Translations under genes and position numbers: made by a program
Notes under the pieces: generated by a model
What the model saw: only the letters and a program-made list of their open reading frames with translations
Database searches by the model: none
What the model was told of the DNA's origin: nothing
Source: Sabellastarte sp. h YS-2021
Taxonomy: Eukaryota; Annelida; Polychaeta; Sabellida; Sabellidae
Direction: 5' to 3'
Assembly: GCA_964017235.1 (NCBI GenBank)
Contig: OZ024929.1
Coordinates: 162,363,609-162,427,608, forward strand
Length of the DNA stretch: 64,000 bases
In this document: in pieces, positions 19,446 to 30,999 of the stretch
How positions within the stretch are numbered: position 1 is the first letter of the stretch
Layout of the letters: every line of letters starts with the position of its first letter

Positions 19446-20413
19446 GAAAGCTCCAGATACCCTGGGTAGTAAGGACTATAAATTTCCTCTAGTTTTAAAA
19501 GATACCTTGTCTATCGAGGATGAAAAATTGTTCAAGGCATTCAGATCTGTTCGTTCTTGTGTCATTACAAGTGAGATACCCCCACACAAAGTGTGGAAAT
19601 TTCAACACTTTATCACAATTCTCTCATTGACTATTGCAGGGATTTCTCTCTTGTGTTGCCTATATGTACTGGGCCATAGGTAGATTCCCTTATGTGAGTA
19701 TCAGGCCTGGATCTTTCTTAATTATTTTTTTATGAATTTTTGAAATAATTTTTAATGCATTAAAATTCCTGAAATCATACACTAAATCACTTATAACTTG
19801 AAAAGTGTTGCATTACAGTATTTTGTTAAGATGTGTTATTCAGCTACTTTTTCCATAGCTACAACATGTTCAGTAATTTGGTTGTCTATTCCCATAGCTA
19901 GTGAGTAATAGCTTTCAGTAACTTCTATGAAGAAAAGCACTTGTAACTTGAAAACTAGTGGCTTTCTACGAGTAGACGCCCACCTACCAGTGAACACCCG
20001 CCTTGTATCTCTTTGTTAGAGGTCAAGGACAAATGGTTCTATTTATCTCCCGCCCGGCTCGCCGGTGGGAGATTATAATTTGCACCATGTGTGTGCATAC
20101 GTGCGTGAGTGCGTGCGTGGGTCACACAGTTTTCTCTGAAACTACTACAGTTACACATTTTTGGTAAATTACTTGTCCTAATGAATTTTTACGCTCTTCA
20201 AAATTTTTTTGCGTTGGTGAACTTTGGCCTACTTAATAGCACTTTTACCTAATATAATTATATGGCTTATAACTCTCAAACTATTGCATTTAGAGTACTG
20301 TGTTGCAATATGTTGTTCAGCTACTTTCTCCACAGCTACAACATGGTCAGTAGTTTGGAAGTGTATCTCCATAGCTAAGTGAGTAATAGCTACTTTGTCG
20401 ATTTTTAATGATA
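19446..20413 (+). repeat. Older repeat remnants of the 'GAGTAATAGCTACTTTG' family
   Basis: From about 19740 the sequence matches units seen again at 29745-30990: CTTATAACTT..AAA..ATTGCATT, GTTGTTCAGCTACTTTCTCC, CAGCTACAACATGGTCAGTA and AAGTGAGTAATAGCTACTTT. The stretch ends in the hAT target site. 20085-20125 is a GTGCGTG simple repeat. No gene. Confidence 0.7.
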
Positions 20414-20840
20414 ACCATAATTAAGGCTGCAACGATTCTTCGGGTACTCGTTGACGGATCGAGTCACATTGGGAACCGGTAACAAAATAAGTTAGCGGTA
20501 AATTGCAAATGCATTGAAACTGTCACCTATGAGGCTATAACCATTAAATAATACCTTATTTATGTTTTAAAATGATAATAACTAACAAACTTACACAAAA
20601 AACAAACAAAATAACCATCCTCATGTTGTAACTAGGGGTACTTGTGTACTGACGTACACAATAAAATCTGCGTCAGTACTACGTAATGTCAATTGGTTAA
20701 GGTCAACTGAAACGTTTTTGTTTTGCATGGTGCTAAGTTGCAAAAAGAAAACATTAAACAAGAAGATTATTCTGTGGTAATATTAATACATAAACACTGA
20801 TTTTACATTTCACATTGGATAATTTTGAAAATAAATAAAA

Positions 20841-22541
20841 ATGGATTCTGAAAAGGACAAAAAACATCTGATGTGTGGGAGTATTTTAAATCACCTATTT
20901 TGAAAAATGGGAAGCAGTTTACAGTCTGCATGTTGTGTAATACAGAAATAGCTTATCATGGGGGGACATCTAGTATGAGAAGCCACTTGACGAGGAGGAA
21001 TCCATCAAAAGCCAAGAGTTCTGGCCAAATTGGAGCTCTTGTTGGAAGGCAAACTACACTCACCTCAGCCTGGAATAGGACACCAATGTCCTCCCAGATG
21101 TATGAAAAACATACACGTAACCTTGCATTGATGTGTGCGCTGGATGCTAGGCCTATAAGTATCTGCCAAGGAGTAGGCTTCAAAAATTTTGTGAAGGGTT
21201 TAAACCCTGAGTACCAGGTACCCTGAGTACCAGGTACCATCACGACCAACAGTAACAAAATATCTGCATAAGATTTATGCTGAGGCAAAACAAGAGGTTA
21301 TAACTCAAATGAGAAACCAAAGTGTGTCGCTCACATGTGACATTTGGACCAGCACTGCTCTTGATGGTTACCTTGGTGTTACGGGCCACTATATAGACAA
21401 TAGTTGGGTAATGCACAATGAAAATATATCCACCAAAGCAATGAACGACAGGCACAATGGGGTAAATATAGCAAGAGCCATCAGTGATGTTATAAATGAC
21501 TTCAGCATAAAGAACATCCCCTGCCTACTGACGGATAATGCATTGAACATGTGTGTGGCAGCAAGGGAAGCGAAAGTGCCCCACGCATGCTGTTTTGCCC
21601 ATTCACTTCAGCTTTGTGTTGAAGATGGTCTCAAATTGACGCAGATTAGCAGAGCCTTAGGGGCTGCCCGAAAGTTGGTTGGACACTTCAATCATTCTGT
21701 GGTGTCCACTCAGGCACTATTGCAAAAGCAGACTACAGATGCAGGGAGTAAGCCATTGAAGTTGATCCAAGATGTGAGCACTCATTGGAACTCATCCTAC
21801 ACAATGGCACAGAGATTACTGCTACTCAGGGTCCCTGTTTTTGCAGTTCTATATGATGACAGTGTCACCAAAGCATCTGAAAGATCTGTCCTGGACATGA
21901 CCGATGCCAACTGGAAGGTTCTGGAAACTATTCTTCCAGTTTTGGAGCCTTTTGTGCAGGCTACAGAGATTTTGGCCAAGGAGGACACCCCAACAGGAAG
22001 CCAGGTCTTTGTTTTGATCAATAGTCTTTTCAGTACCCTTGATGATGATGAAAGTGACACTGTTACTTGTCGAGATTTAAAAACTAAGATTAAACAGGGT
22101 ATGATTAAGAGATTCAGTTTAGATCATGATGGGTTGCCAAATGATGGAGCCTTGGAGTCATCTCCTTTAGTTCTTGCATTAGCATTGGACCCACGGTACA
22201 AGAGTTTGAGATTTTTAACACCATCTAAAAGAGAGATTGTGAAAGCTAGGATAAAGTCATTGTTGGAGAAAGAAACCCAGAATATTCAGAAGCCCAATGC
22301 TATTGTAAAAACTGAAGGAGATGACCTGCCAAAGAAAAGGCAAAAGGTCACTGATTGTTTGGTAGGAGATATTTTGGTAGATTTGACAAATGAGGAAATG
22401 GAATTTGATGAGTATTCAGAATATTTGAGAGAGATGGTCAGGGTACCAGATCCACTAGCCTGGTGGAAGTTGTCTGAGTCCAGGTATCCACATTTAGCCT
22501 TATTGGCCAGGCAATATTTGTCCATTCCCGCAGACAAATAA
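20841..22541 (+). pseudogene. hAT transposase with BED finger (ZBED-like), broken
   Basis: hAT-family transposase. The start is ATG 20841, but the frame shifts in an A6 run (~20859) before VWEYFK. The BED finger has VCMLC and HL, but its last zinc ligand appears to be Asn (RRNPSK where RKHPSK is usual). A perfect 16-bp tandem duplication (CCCTGAGTACCAGGTA, 21205-21236) then throws the frame off. The second frame (21309-22541) carries LTCDIWTS (catalytic Asp), LTDNALNM (second Asp), CCFAHSLQLCVEDGL, THWNSSYTM, ALDPRYK, then the dimerisation segment PLAWWKLSE..LARQYLSIPA. It stops there, before the TS-PSERVFS block that holds the last catalytic residue. Inactive. Plus-strand, single exon. Confidence 0.9.
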
Positions 22542-22544
22542 CCC

Positions 22545-23609
22545 TGATTCAGGCCTGTTGAGTGATGAAAATTTTGAGATAAGCAGGAGGTGCAGGAGTC
22601 AGAAATCGCAGACTTCTTATCAGAGTGAAATGTTGTTTGGAACTTGAATACTAGTGGAGACATTTTGTAGCTTAAGTTTTTGTTAAATTCACTAAAGAAC
22701 ATTTCCTGTATGACTTTTAAAATTGAATGCTGGTGGAGACTTAAGTTGTTTAGAAGTTCACTTTTCACATAACTTAGCATAAGTTAACAATGTTTCTTCA
22801 AGTAGCCAATTGGATTTGGTGAGTAAATTTTCTATGTATATGGATTATGATTTTTCATTTTATTTCCCAAGTGTGACATATGAAAGAGTACAGAACATTG
22901 ACCAACTGTATTTACTGGTTTCCTCTGCCCATAAAACTATCGGTTGTGATATGACCTGTACAATGTGTTGAAAGTGATGTTAAAATTCAAATAACTAACA
23001 AAGGCCACTGCTTAGGTTTTATGTCCCATTCACAGCCAAGGACATATTGGGACAGCTTTATTTAATTATTTAATACACCATTCTTTATCTGGAGATTCCA
23101 CCCAGTGAAATCAGAGTATACCCTATAGCATCACTGAAGTTGGAAAGTAAAACTGTCTGCAAGATGAAAAGAAATACATACACAAAAAAAATGGACACAT
23201 GAATACAAAGCAACACATATACAAAGAAATAAAACAACAAAACTTGAGATCTAGTGATTTTTTTTTATTCTCCTCTATCTTGCACTTGGAACATATCAAC
23301 TACAAAAGATTATCTACCTACCTTATCCCTGGAATTCTTCTACTAATCCCCTGAGCCTCGTTTTTAATTCAGTACACCTGTGCAGGTACTTTGCATTCAG
23401 TATTGTTACTGGTGTTGCAAAACTTAATTATTAGTGGATTTTGCTGTATTAAAGGACTAATTAATGAAATTATAGGTAATTTTACAAACTTGTATCATTT
23501 TCTCAGTAAAGTATTCAATAATATGTAGCAGTTCACGAGGGACCGGTAACGAATCGAATCACAACAAACGAAGAATCGAGGCACGTTTTCCGCTTCGCTT
23601 GCAGTCCTA
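22545..23609. other. Non-coding 3' part of the hAT element, with a SINE-like tail
   Basis: No ORF of note. Around 22935-23060 the sequence GGTTGTGATATGACCTGTAC followed by TGTTGAAAGTGATGTTAAA resembles the 3' tail of tRNA-derived SINEs (compare 49175-49235). A thymine-rich stretch follows to the right terminus. Confidence 0.45.
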
Positions 23610-23619
23610 ACCATAATGA

Positions 23620-24631
23620 GTAAATGGCTTATATCTTCAAAAGTATTGCAGCTACACAATTTCTCTCAAATATGTTGTTCATCTACTTTTTTGTGAACTG
23701 TAACATATTGAAGTTTCACAACTGTTGCTCAATGTACAAGTGAGTAATGGCTACTTTATTGCTACTTTTAGTGAAAATGTGAAAAATCACAAATATCTCA
23801 CAAACCATAAGAGCAAAATGAGTAAATGATAATTATCTGTAAAAGTATTGCGGATACCCAATTTTTATCAAATAACTCATTCATCTACTTTTGGGAGAGC
23901 TTTCACATGGTGAAGTTTCAGACCCGTAGATAATTACTCGCCTACTCAAAAGGAGTAAATGCGAATTATCTCTTAAAAGTATTGCAGATAGCCAATTTTT
24001 CTCAAATAACTCATTCATCTACTTTTGGAAGAGCTTTCACATGGTGAAGTTTCAGACCCATAGCTAATTACTCACCAACTCAAAATGAGTAAATGCGAAT
24101 TATCTCTAAAAGTATTGCAGATAGCCAATTTTTCTCAAATAACTCATTCATCTACTTTTGGGAGAGCTTTCACTTGGTGAAGTTTCAGACCCGTAGCTAA
24201 TTATTCACCTACTCAAAATGAGTAAATGCTAATTATCTGTAAAAGTATTGCAGATACCCAATTTTTATCAAATAACTCATTCATCTACTTTTGGCAGAGC
24301 TTTCACCTGGTGAAGTTTCAGACCCGTAGATAATTACTCACCTACTCAAAATGAGTAAATGCTAATTATCTCTAAAACTATTGCGGATACCCAATTTTTA
24401 TCAAATAACTCATTCATCTACTTTTTGGAGAGCTTTCACATGGTGAAGTTTCAGACCCGTAGATAATTACTCACCTACTCAAAATGAGTACATACGAATT
24501 ATCTCTAAAAGTATTGCAGATGGCCAATTTTTGTCAAATAAATCATTCACCTACTTTTGGGAGAGCTTTCATTTGGTGAAGTTTCAGACCTGTACCTAAT
24601 TATTCACCTACTCAAAATGAGTAAATGCTAA
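23620..24631 (+). repeat. 133-bp tandem satellite, array A
   Basis: About six copies with a period of 133-134 bp, each with GAGTAAATGC(G/T)AATTATCTCT, AAAAGTATTGCAGATA, CTCAAATAACTCATTCA, CTACTTTTGGGAGAGCTTTC and GTGAAGTTTCAGACCC. Starts of successive copies are near 23953, 24087, 24220, 24353 and 24486. The array is interrupted at 24635 by the hairpin/CTAG element and continues at 28860. Confidence 0.92.
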
Positions 24632-24635
24632 TTAT

Positions 24636-27600
24636 GTCCACCCCCCTGGGGGGTGGATATATTATTTTTGCTTTTTTCGCCGTCCGATGTCCGGCGTCCG
24701 ATGTCCGGCGTCCGGCGTCCGATGTCCGGCGTCACGCATGGTTTCCGCTCATTTAAAGGAAAAGTATTAGAGCTATTGTCACCAAATTTGGTATGCAGGC
24801 TTATTGGGTCAGTAGCTTGCTTGGGATTGCTTTTGGCTGTTGTACCTCTTTTGCTTACTGAGTAATACTTAAGTACAGCTATTTTCAGTACCCATTGGTT
24901 TCCGTGCATTTAAGCCAAGATAATTAAAGATATTTTACTACAATTTTGAATACAAGATTGTTATGTCCATAGCTCGCTTGGTATTGCATTTGGGACTGAT
25001 AGCTTTGTCAGTACATGAGTAATAGCCATTTAGGTACTTCATTGTGTATTTTCAGTACTACTTTTGAGTAATTTGCTAATATCTCAGAAACCGTAAGAGA
25101 TAGAGCGATTTCGACAGAATTTTTGACTCACAGGGTAGTAGAAGAGTAGTATATACTTTTGGCGGCCATCTTGAATTTTGGCGGCCATCTTGAATTTTTG
25201 CGAAAAACGAAAAAAATCTTAATATCTCCTTAACCGTGCGAGATAGAGCGATTTCGTCGAAATTTTCGACCCACAGGGTATCTAAGGAATGTAATCTTTG
25301 CAATTTTCAAAAAATTTTCCCCTCCCCAAAAATGGCGGCCATTTTGAATTTTCGAATTTTTGCCAAAAAATGGCAAAACACAAATTTGCTTCTATCTCCT
25401 TAACCGTGCGAGATAGAGCGATTTCGGCAAAATTTTCGACCCACAGGGTATCTGAGCATTGTACTCTTGGTAATTTTCCAAAAAATTTCCCCTCCCCAAA
25501 AATGGCGGCCATTTTGAATTTTCGAATTTTTGCCAAAAATGGCAAAACACAAATTTGCTTCTATCTCCTTAACCGTGCAAGATAGAGCGATTTCGGCAAA
25601 ATTTTCGACCCACAGGGTATCTAAAGAGTGTACTCTTTGCAATTTTCCAAAAATTTTCCCCTCCCCAAAAATGGCGGCCATTTTGAATTTTCGAATTTTT
25701 GCCAAAAATGGCAAAACACAAATTTGCTTCTATCTCCTTAACCGTGCGAGATAGAGCGATTTCGGCAAAATTTTCGGCCCACAGGGTATCTAAGGAGTGT
25801 ACTCTTTGCAATTTTCCAAAAATTTTCCCCTCCCGAAAAATGGCGGCCATTTTGAATTTTCGAATTTTTGCCAAAAATGGCAAAACACAAATTTGCTTCT
25901 ATCTCCTTAACCGTGCGAGATAGAGCGATTTCATCAAAAATTTCAACCCACAGGGTATCTGAGCATTGTACTGTTGGTAATATTTAAAAAATTTTCCCCT
26001 CCCCAAAAATGGCGGCCATTTTGAATTTTAGAATTTTTGCCAAAAATGGCAAAACACTAATTTGCTTCTATCTCCTTAACCGTGCGAGATAGAGCGATTT
26101 CGGCAAAATTTTCGACCCACAGGGTATCTAAGGAGTGTACTCTTTGCAATTTTCCAAAAATTTTCCCCTCCCCAAAAATGGCGGCCATTTTGAATTTTCG
26201 AATTTTTGCCAAAAATGGCAAAACACAAATTTGCTTCTATCTCCTTAACCGTGCGAGATAGAGCGATTTCATCAAAAATTTCGACCCACAGGGTATCTGA
26301 GCATTGTACTGTTGGTAATTTTTAAAAAATTTTCCCCTCCCCAAAAATGGCGGCCATTTTGAATTTTAGAATTTTTGCCAAAAATGGCAAAACACAAATT
26401 TGCTTCTATCTCCTTAACTGTGTGAGATAGAGCGATTTCATCGAAATTTTCAACCCACAGGGTATCTAAGGAGTGTACTCTTTGCAATTTTCAAAAAATT
26501 TTCCCCTCCCCAAAAATGGCGGCCATTTTGAATTTTCGAATTTTTGCCAAAAATGGCAAAACACAAATTTCCTTCTATCTCCTTAACCGTGCGAGATAGA
26601 GCGATTTCGTCGAAATTTTCGACCCACAGGGTATTTAAGGAATGTAATCTTTACAATTTTCAAAAAATTTTCCCCTCCCCAAAAATGGCGGCCATTTTGA
26701 ATTTTAGAATTTTTGCCAAAAATGGCAAAACACAAATTTGCTTCTATCTCCTTAACCGTGCGAGATAGAGCGATTTCGTCAAAATTTTCGACCCACAGGG
26801 TATCTAAGGAGTGTACTCTTTGCAATTTTCCAAAAATTTTCCCCTCCCCAAAAATGGCGGCCATTTTGAATTTTCGAATTTTTGCCAAAAATGGCAAAAC
26901 ACAAATTTGCTTCTATCTCCTTAACCGTGCGAGATAGAGCGATTTCGTCAAAAATTTCGACCCACAGGGTATCTGAGGATTCTACTCTTGGTAATTTTCC
27001 AAAAATTTTCCCCTCCCCAAAAATGGCGGCCATTTTGAATTTTAGAATTTTTGCCAAAAATGGCAAAACACTAATTTGCTTCTATCTCCTTAACCGTGTG
27101 AGATAGAGCGATTTCGTCGAAATTTTCAACCCACAGGGTATCTAAGGAGTGTACTCTTTGCAATTTTCAAAAAATTTTCCCCTCCCCAAAAATGGCGGCC
27201 ATTTTGAATTTTTGCCAAAAATGGCAAAACACAAATTTCCTTCTATCTCCTTAACCGTGCGAGATAGAGCGATTTCGTCGAAATTTTCGACCCACAGGGT
27301 ATTTAAGGAATGTAATCTTTACAATTTTCAAAAAATTTTCCCCTCCCCAAAAATGGCGGCCATTTTGAATTAGAATTTTTGCCAAAAATGGCAAAACACA
27401 AATTTGCTTCTATCTCCTTAACTGTGTGAGATAGAGCGATTTCGTCGAAATTTTCGACCGACAGGGTATCTAAGGAGTGTACTCTTTGCAATTTTCCAAA
27501 AAATTTTCCCCTCCCCACATATGGCGGCCATTTTGAATTTTTGCCAAAAATGGCAAAACACAAATTTCCTTCTATCTCCTTAACCGTGCGAGATAGAGCG

Positions 27601-28859
27601 ATTTCGTCGAAATTTTCGACCCACAGGGTATTTAAGGAATGTAATCTTTACAATTTTCAAAAAAAATTTCCCCTCCCCAAAAATGGCGGCCATTTTGAAT
27701 TTTCGAATTTTTGCCAAAAATGACAAAACACAAATTTGCTTCTATCTCCTTAACTGTGTGAGATAGAGCGATTTAGTCAAAAATTTCGACCCACAGGGTA
27801 TCTGAGCATTGTACTCTTGGTAATTTTTAAAAAATTTGCCCCTCCCCAAAAATGGCGGCCATTTTGAATTTTAGAGTTTTTGCCAAAAATGGCAAAACAC
27901 TAATTTGCTTCTATCTCCTTAACCGTGCGAGATAGAGCGATTTCGGCAAAATTTTCAACCCACAGGGTATCTAAGGAGTGTACTCTTTGCAATTTTCCAA
28001 AAATTTTCCCCTCCCCAAAAATGGCGGCCATTTTGAATTTTTGCCAAAAATGGCAAAACACAAATTTCCTTCTATCTCCTTAACCGTGCGAGATAGAGCG
28101 ATTTCGTCGAAATTTTCGACCCACAGGGTATTTAAGGAATGTAATCTTTACAATTTTCTAAAAAATTTTCCCCTCCCCAAAAATGGCGGCCATTTTGAAT
28201 TTTCGAATTTTTGCCAAAAATGGCAAAACACAAATTTGCTTCTATCTCCTTAACCATGCGAGATAGAGCGATTTCGTCAAAATTTTCGACCCACAGGGTA
28301 TCTAAGGAATGTAATCTTTGCAATTTTCAAAAAATTTTCCCCTCCCCAAAAATGGCGGCCATTTTGAATTTCGAATTTTTACCAACAATGGCAAAACACA
28401 AATTTGCTTCTATCTCCTTAACCGTGTGAGATAGAGCGATTTCGGCGAAATTTTCGACCCAAGGGGTATCTAAGAAATGTACTCTTTGCAATTTTCCAAA
28501 AAATTTTCCCCTCCCCACATATGGCGGCCATTTTGAATTTTCGAATTTTTGCCAAAAATGGAAAAACACAAACTGGCCTTAACCGTGCAAAATAGAGTTA
28601 TTTCGTTGAAATTTTCGACCCATAGGCTATCTAAGAAATGTACTCTTGGCAATTTTCAAAAAATTTTCCTTTTCTCAAAATTGGCGGCCATTTTGAATTT
28701 TCGAATTTTTGCCAAAAATAGATAAACAGTAATTTGCTTCTATCTTCTTAACAAAAGGTTGATAGGGTGGACATTACACATGATAATGTGTGTTCTTCTA
28801 TGCTATCCTGTTTCTATTCATATGTCGCAGCTACAAGCAACAGGGCGTCCTATTTCTAG
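24636..28859 (+). mobile_element. Hairpin-ended, CTAG-terminated element, complete copy 2
   Basis: The 5' end has the perfect palindrome CCACCCCCCTGGGGGGTGG (24638-24656), then ATATTATTTTTGC and a CCGATGTCCGGCGTC microrepeat. The core is ~21 copies of a 169-bp unit. The 3' end repeats the GGGTGGACATTACACATG hairpin and finishes TTTCTAG at 28859. TTAT lies on both sides (24632-24635 and 28860-28863). Joining the flanks rebuilds a normal 133-bp satellite monomer (GCTAATTATCTCTAAAAG), which fixes both boundaries. Either TTAT is a 4-bp target duplication, or the element begins with TTAT and inserted between A and T as Helitrons do. Confidence 0.85.
25075..28745 (+). repeat. 169-bp tandem array with AAAATGGCGGCCATTTT palindrome
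   Basis: About 21 monomers, period 169 bp (some shortened by small deletions of CGAATTTT). Order in each: TATCTCCTTAACCGTGCGAG, ATAGAGCGATTTCG, TTTTCGACCCACAGGGTATC, TACTCTT, TTCCCCTCCCC, AAAATGGCGGCCATTTT, GCCAAAAATGGCAAAACACA. The first two and last two units are more diverged, as expected for array edges. All ORFs on both strands (60-104 codons, recurring every 169 bp) are artefacts of the repeat. Confidence 0.95.
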
Positions 28860-29640
28860 TTATCTCTAAAAGTATTGCGGATACCCAATTTTTATCTAAT
28901 AACTCATTCATCTACTTTTGGGAGAGCTTTCACATGGTGAAGTTTCAGACCTGTAGATAATTACTCACCTACTCAAAATGAGTAAATGCGAATTATCTCT
29001 TAAAAGTATTGCACATAGCCAATTTTTCTCAAATAACTCATTCACCTACTTTTGGAAGAGCTTTCAGATGGTGAAGTTTCAGACCCATAGCTAATTACTC
29101 ACCTACTCAAAATGAGTAAATGCGAATTATCTCTAAAAGTATTGCAGATAGCCAATTTATCTCGAATAACTCATTCACCTACTTTGGGGAGAGCTTTCAC
29201 TTGGTGAAGTTTCAGACCCGTAGCTAATTATTCACCTACTCAAAATGAGTAAATGCAAATTATCTCTATAAGTATTGTGGATAGCCAATTTTTCTCAAAT
29301 AACTCATTCATCTACTTTTGGGAGAGCTTTCACTTGATGATGTTTCAGGCCCGTAGTTAATTATTCACCTACTCAAAATGAGTAAATGCTAATTATCTCT
29401 AAAAGTATTGCGGATACCCAATTTTTATCAAATAACTCATTTATCTACTTTTGGGAGAGCTTTCACATGGTGAAGTTTCAGACCCGTAGGTAATTACTCA
29501 CCTACTCAAAATGAGTAATTGCGAATTATCTCTTAAAATTATTGCACATAGCCAGTTTTTCTCAAATAACTCATTCACCTACTTTTGGGAGAGCTTTCAC
29601 TTGGTGAAGTTTCAGACCCGTAGCTAATTATATATGCTAC
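28860..29640 (+). repeat. 133-bp tandem satellite, array A continued
   Basis: About six further copies of the monomer at 23620-24631. The two arrays were one before insertion of 24636-28859. Confidence 0.9.
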
Positions 29641-30990
29641 GTTTAGTGAAAATGTGAAAAATCACAAATATCTCACAAACCATAAGAGATACAGCAATTT
29701 AGAGCGAATTTTTGAGCCACAGGGTAGTACAACGGTATCCTATGCTGTTGGGTTTGGTGAACTTTGGCCTACTTTTGACTGAGTAATAGCACTTTTACCT
29801 AATATAACTATATGGCTTATAACTCTCAAACTATTGCATTTAGAGTATTTTGTTCCAATATGTTGTTCAACTACTTTCTCCACAGCTACAACATGGTCAG
29901 TAGTTTGGAAGTGTATCTCCATAGCTAAGTGAGTAATAGCTACTTTGTCAATTTTTAATGATAACCGTAATGAGTAAATGGCTTATATCTTCAAAAGTAT
30001 TGCGGCTACACAATTTCTCTCAAATATGTTGTTCATCTAGTTTTCTGTGAATAGTAACATGTTTAAGTTTCACGACTGTTACTCAACGTACAAGTGAGTA
30101 ATAGCTACTTTATTGCTACTTTTAGTGAAAATGTGAAAAATCACAAATATCTCGCAAACTGTAAGAGATAGAGCAATTTCGAGCGAATTTTTGACCCACA
30201 GGGCAGTACAAGAGTATCCTATTGTACTGGGTTTGGTGACGTTTGGCTTACATTTGAGTGAGTAGTAGCACTTTACCTAATATAATTACATGGCTTATAA
30301 CTTCCACAATATTACATTTACAGTATTTTGTTCCAATATGTTGTTCAACTACTTTCTCCACAGCTACAACATGGTCAGTAGTTTGGAAGTGTATCTTCAT
30401 AGCTAAGTGAGTAATAGCTACTTTTAAAATTTTTAATGATAACCGTAATGAGTAAATGGCTTATATCTTTAAAAGTATTGTAGCTACACAATTTCTCTCA
30501 AATATGTTGTTCATCTTCTTTTTTGTGAACTGTAACATATTTAAGTTTCACAACTGTTGCCCAGTGTACAAGTGAGTAATGGCTACTTTATTGCTACTTT
30601 TAGTGAAAATGTGAAAAATCACAAATATCTCGCAAACTGTAAGAGATAGAGCAATTTCGAGCGAATTTTTGACCCACAGGGCAGTACAAGAGTATCCTAT
30701 TGTACTGGATTTGGTGACGTTTGGCCTACATTTGAGTGAGTAATAGCACTTTACCTAATATAATTACATGGCTTATAACTTCCAGACTATTACATTTAGA
30801 GTATTTTGTTCCAATATGTTGTGCAGCTACTTTCTCCACAGCTACAACATGGTCAGTAGTTTGTAAGTGTATCTCCATAGCTAAGTGAGTAAGAGCTACT
30901 TTGTCAATTTTTAATGATAACCGTAATGAGTAAATGGTTTATATCTTCAAAAGTATTGCAGCTACACAATTTCTTTCAAATATGTTGTTT
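29641..30990 (+). repeat. Higher-order repeat, ~480-bp unit
   Basis: Three consecutive units begin near 29745, 30225 and 30705. Each contains GGTGA.(A/C).TTTGGCCTAC, GAGTAATAGCACTTTACC, CTTATAACT...ATTACATTTA, GCTACAACATGGTCAGTAG, GATAACCGTAATGAGTAAATGG, TATCTTCAAAAGTATTG and ATCTCGCAAACTGTAAGAGA. The hAT element at 20422 landed in the homologous position of another copy. Confidence 0.85.
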
Positions 30991-30999
30991 CATCTATTT

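Larger units (their letters stand above)
20422..23609 (+). mobile_element. hAT (ZBED-type) DNA transposon with perfect 8-bp target duplication
   Basis: The termini TAAGGCTGCAACGA and (inverted) TAGGACTGCAAGCGA are flanked by identical ACCATAAT octamers (20414-20421 and 23610-23617), the 8-bp duplication diagnostic of hAT. Subterminal ACCGGTAAC motifs occur at both ends (about 20475 and 23543). The element carries one transposase on the plus strand. The empty site, ATAACCATAATGAGTAAATGG, matches the intact repeat at about 29950-29975, which confirms the boundaries. Confidence 0.93.

Noticed and set aside
23620..24631. Regularly spaced repeats suggesting a CRISPR-like array
   Set aside because: The whole 133-bp unit repeats, with no unique spacers between short repeats, and the DNA is clearly eukaryotic.
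25298..28652. Many 60-104 codon ORFs on both strands
   Set aside because: They recur every 169 bp with the satellite monomer and vary only with it. Composition is that of the repeat, with no domain.
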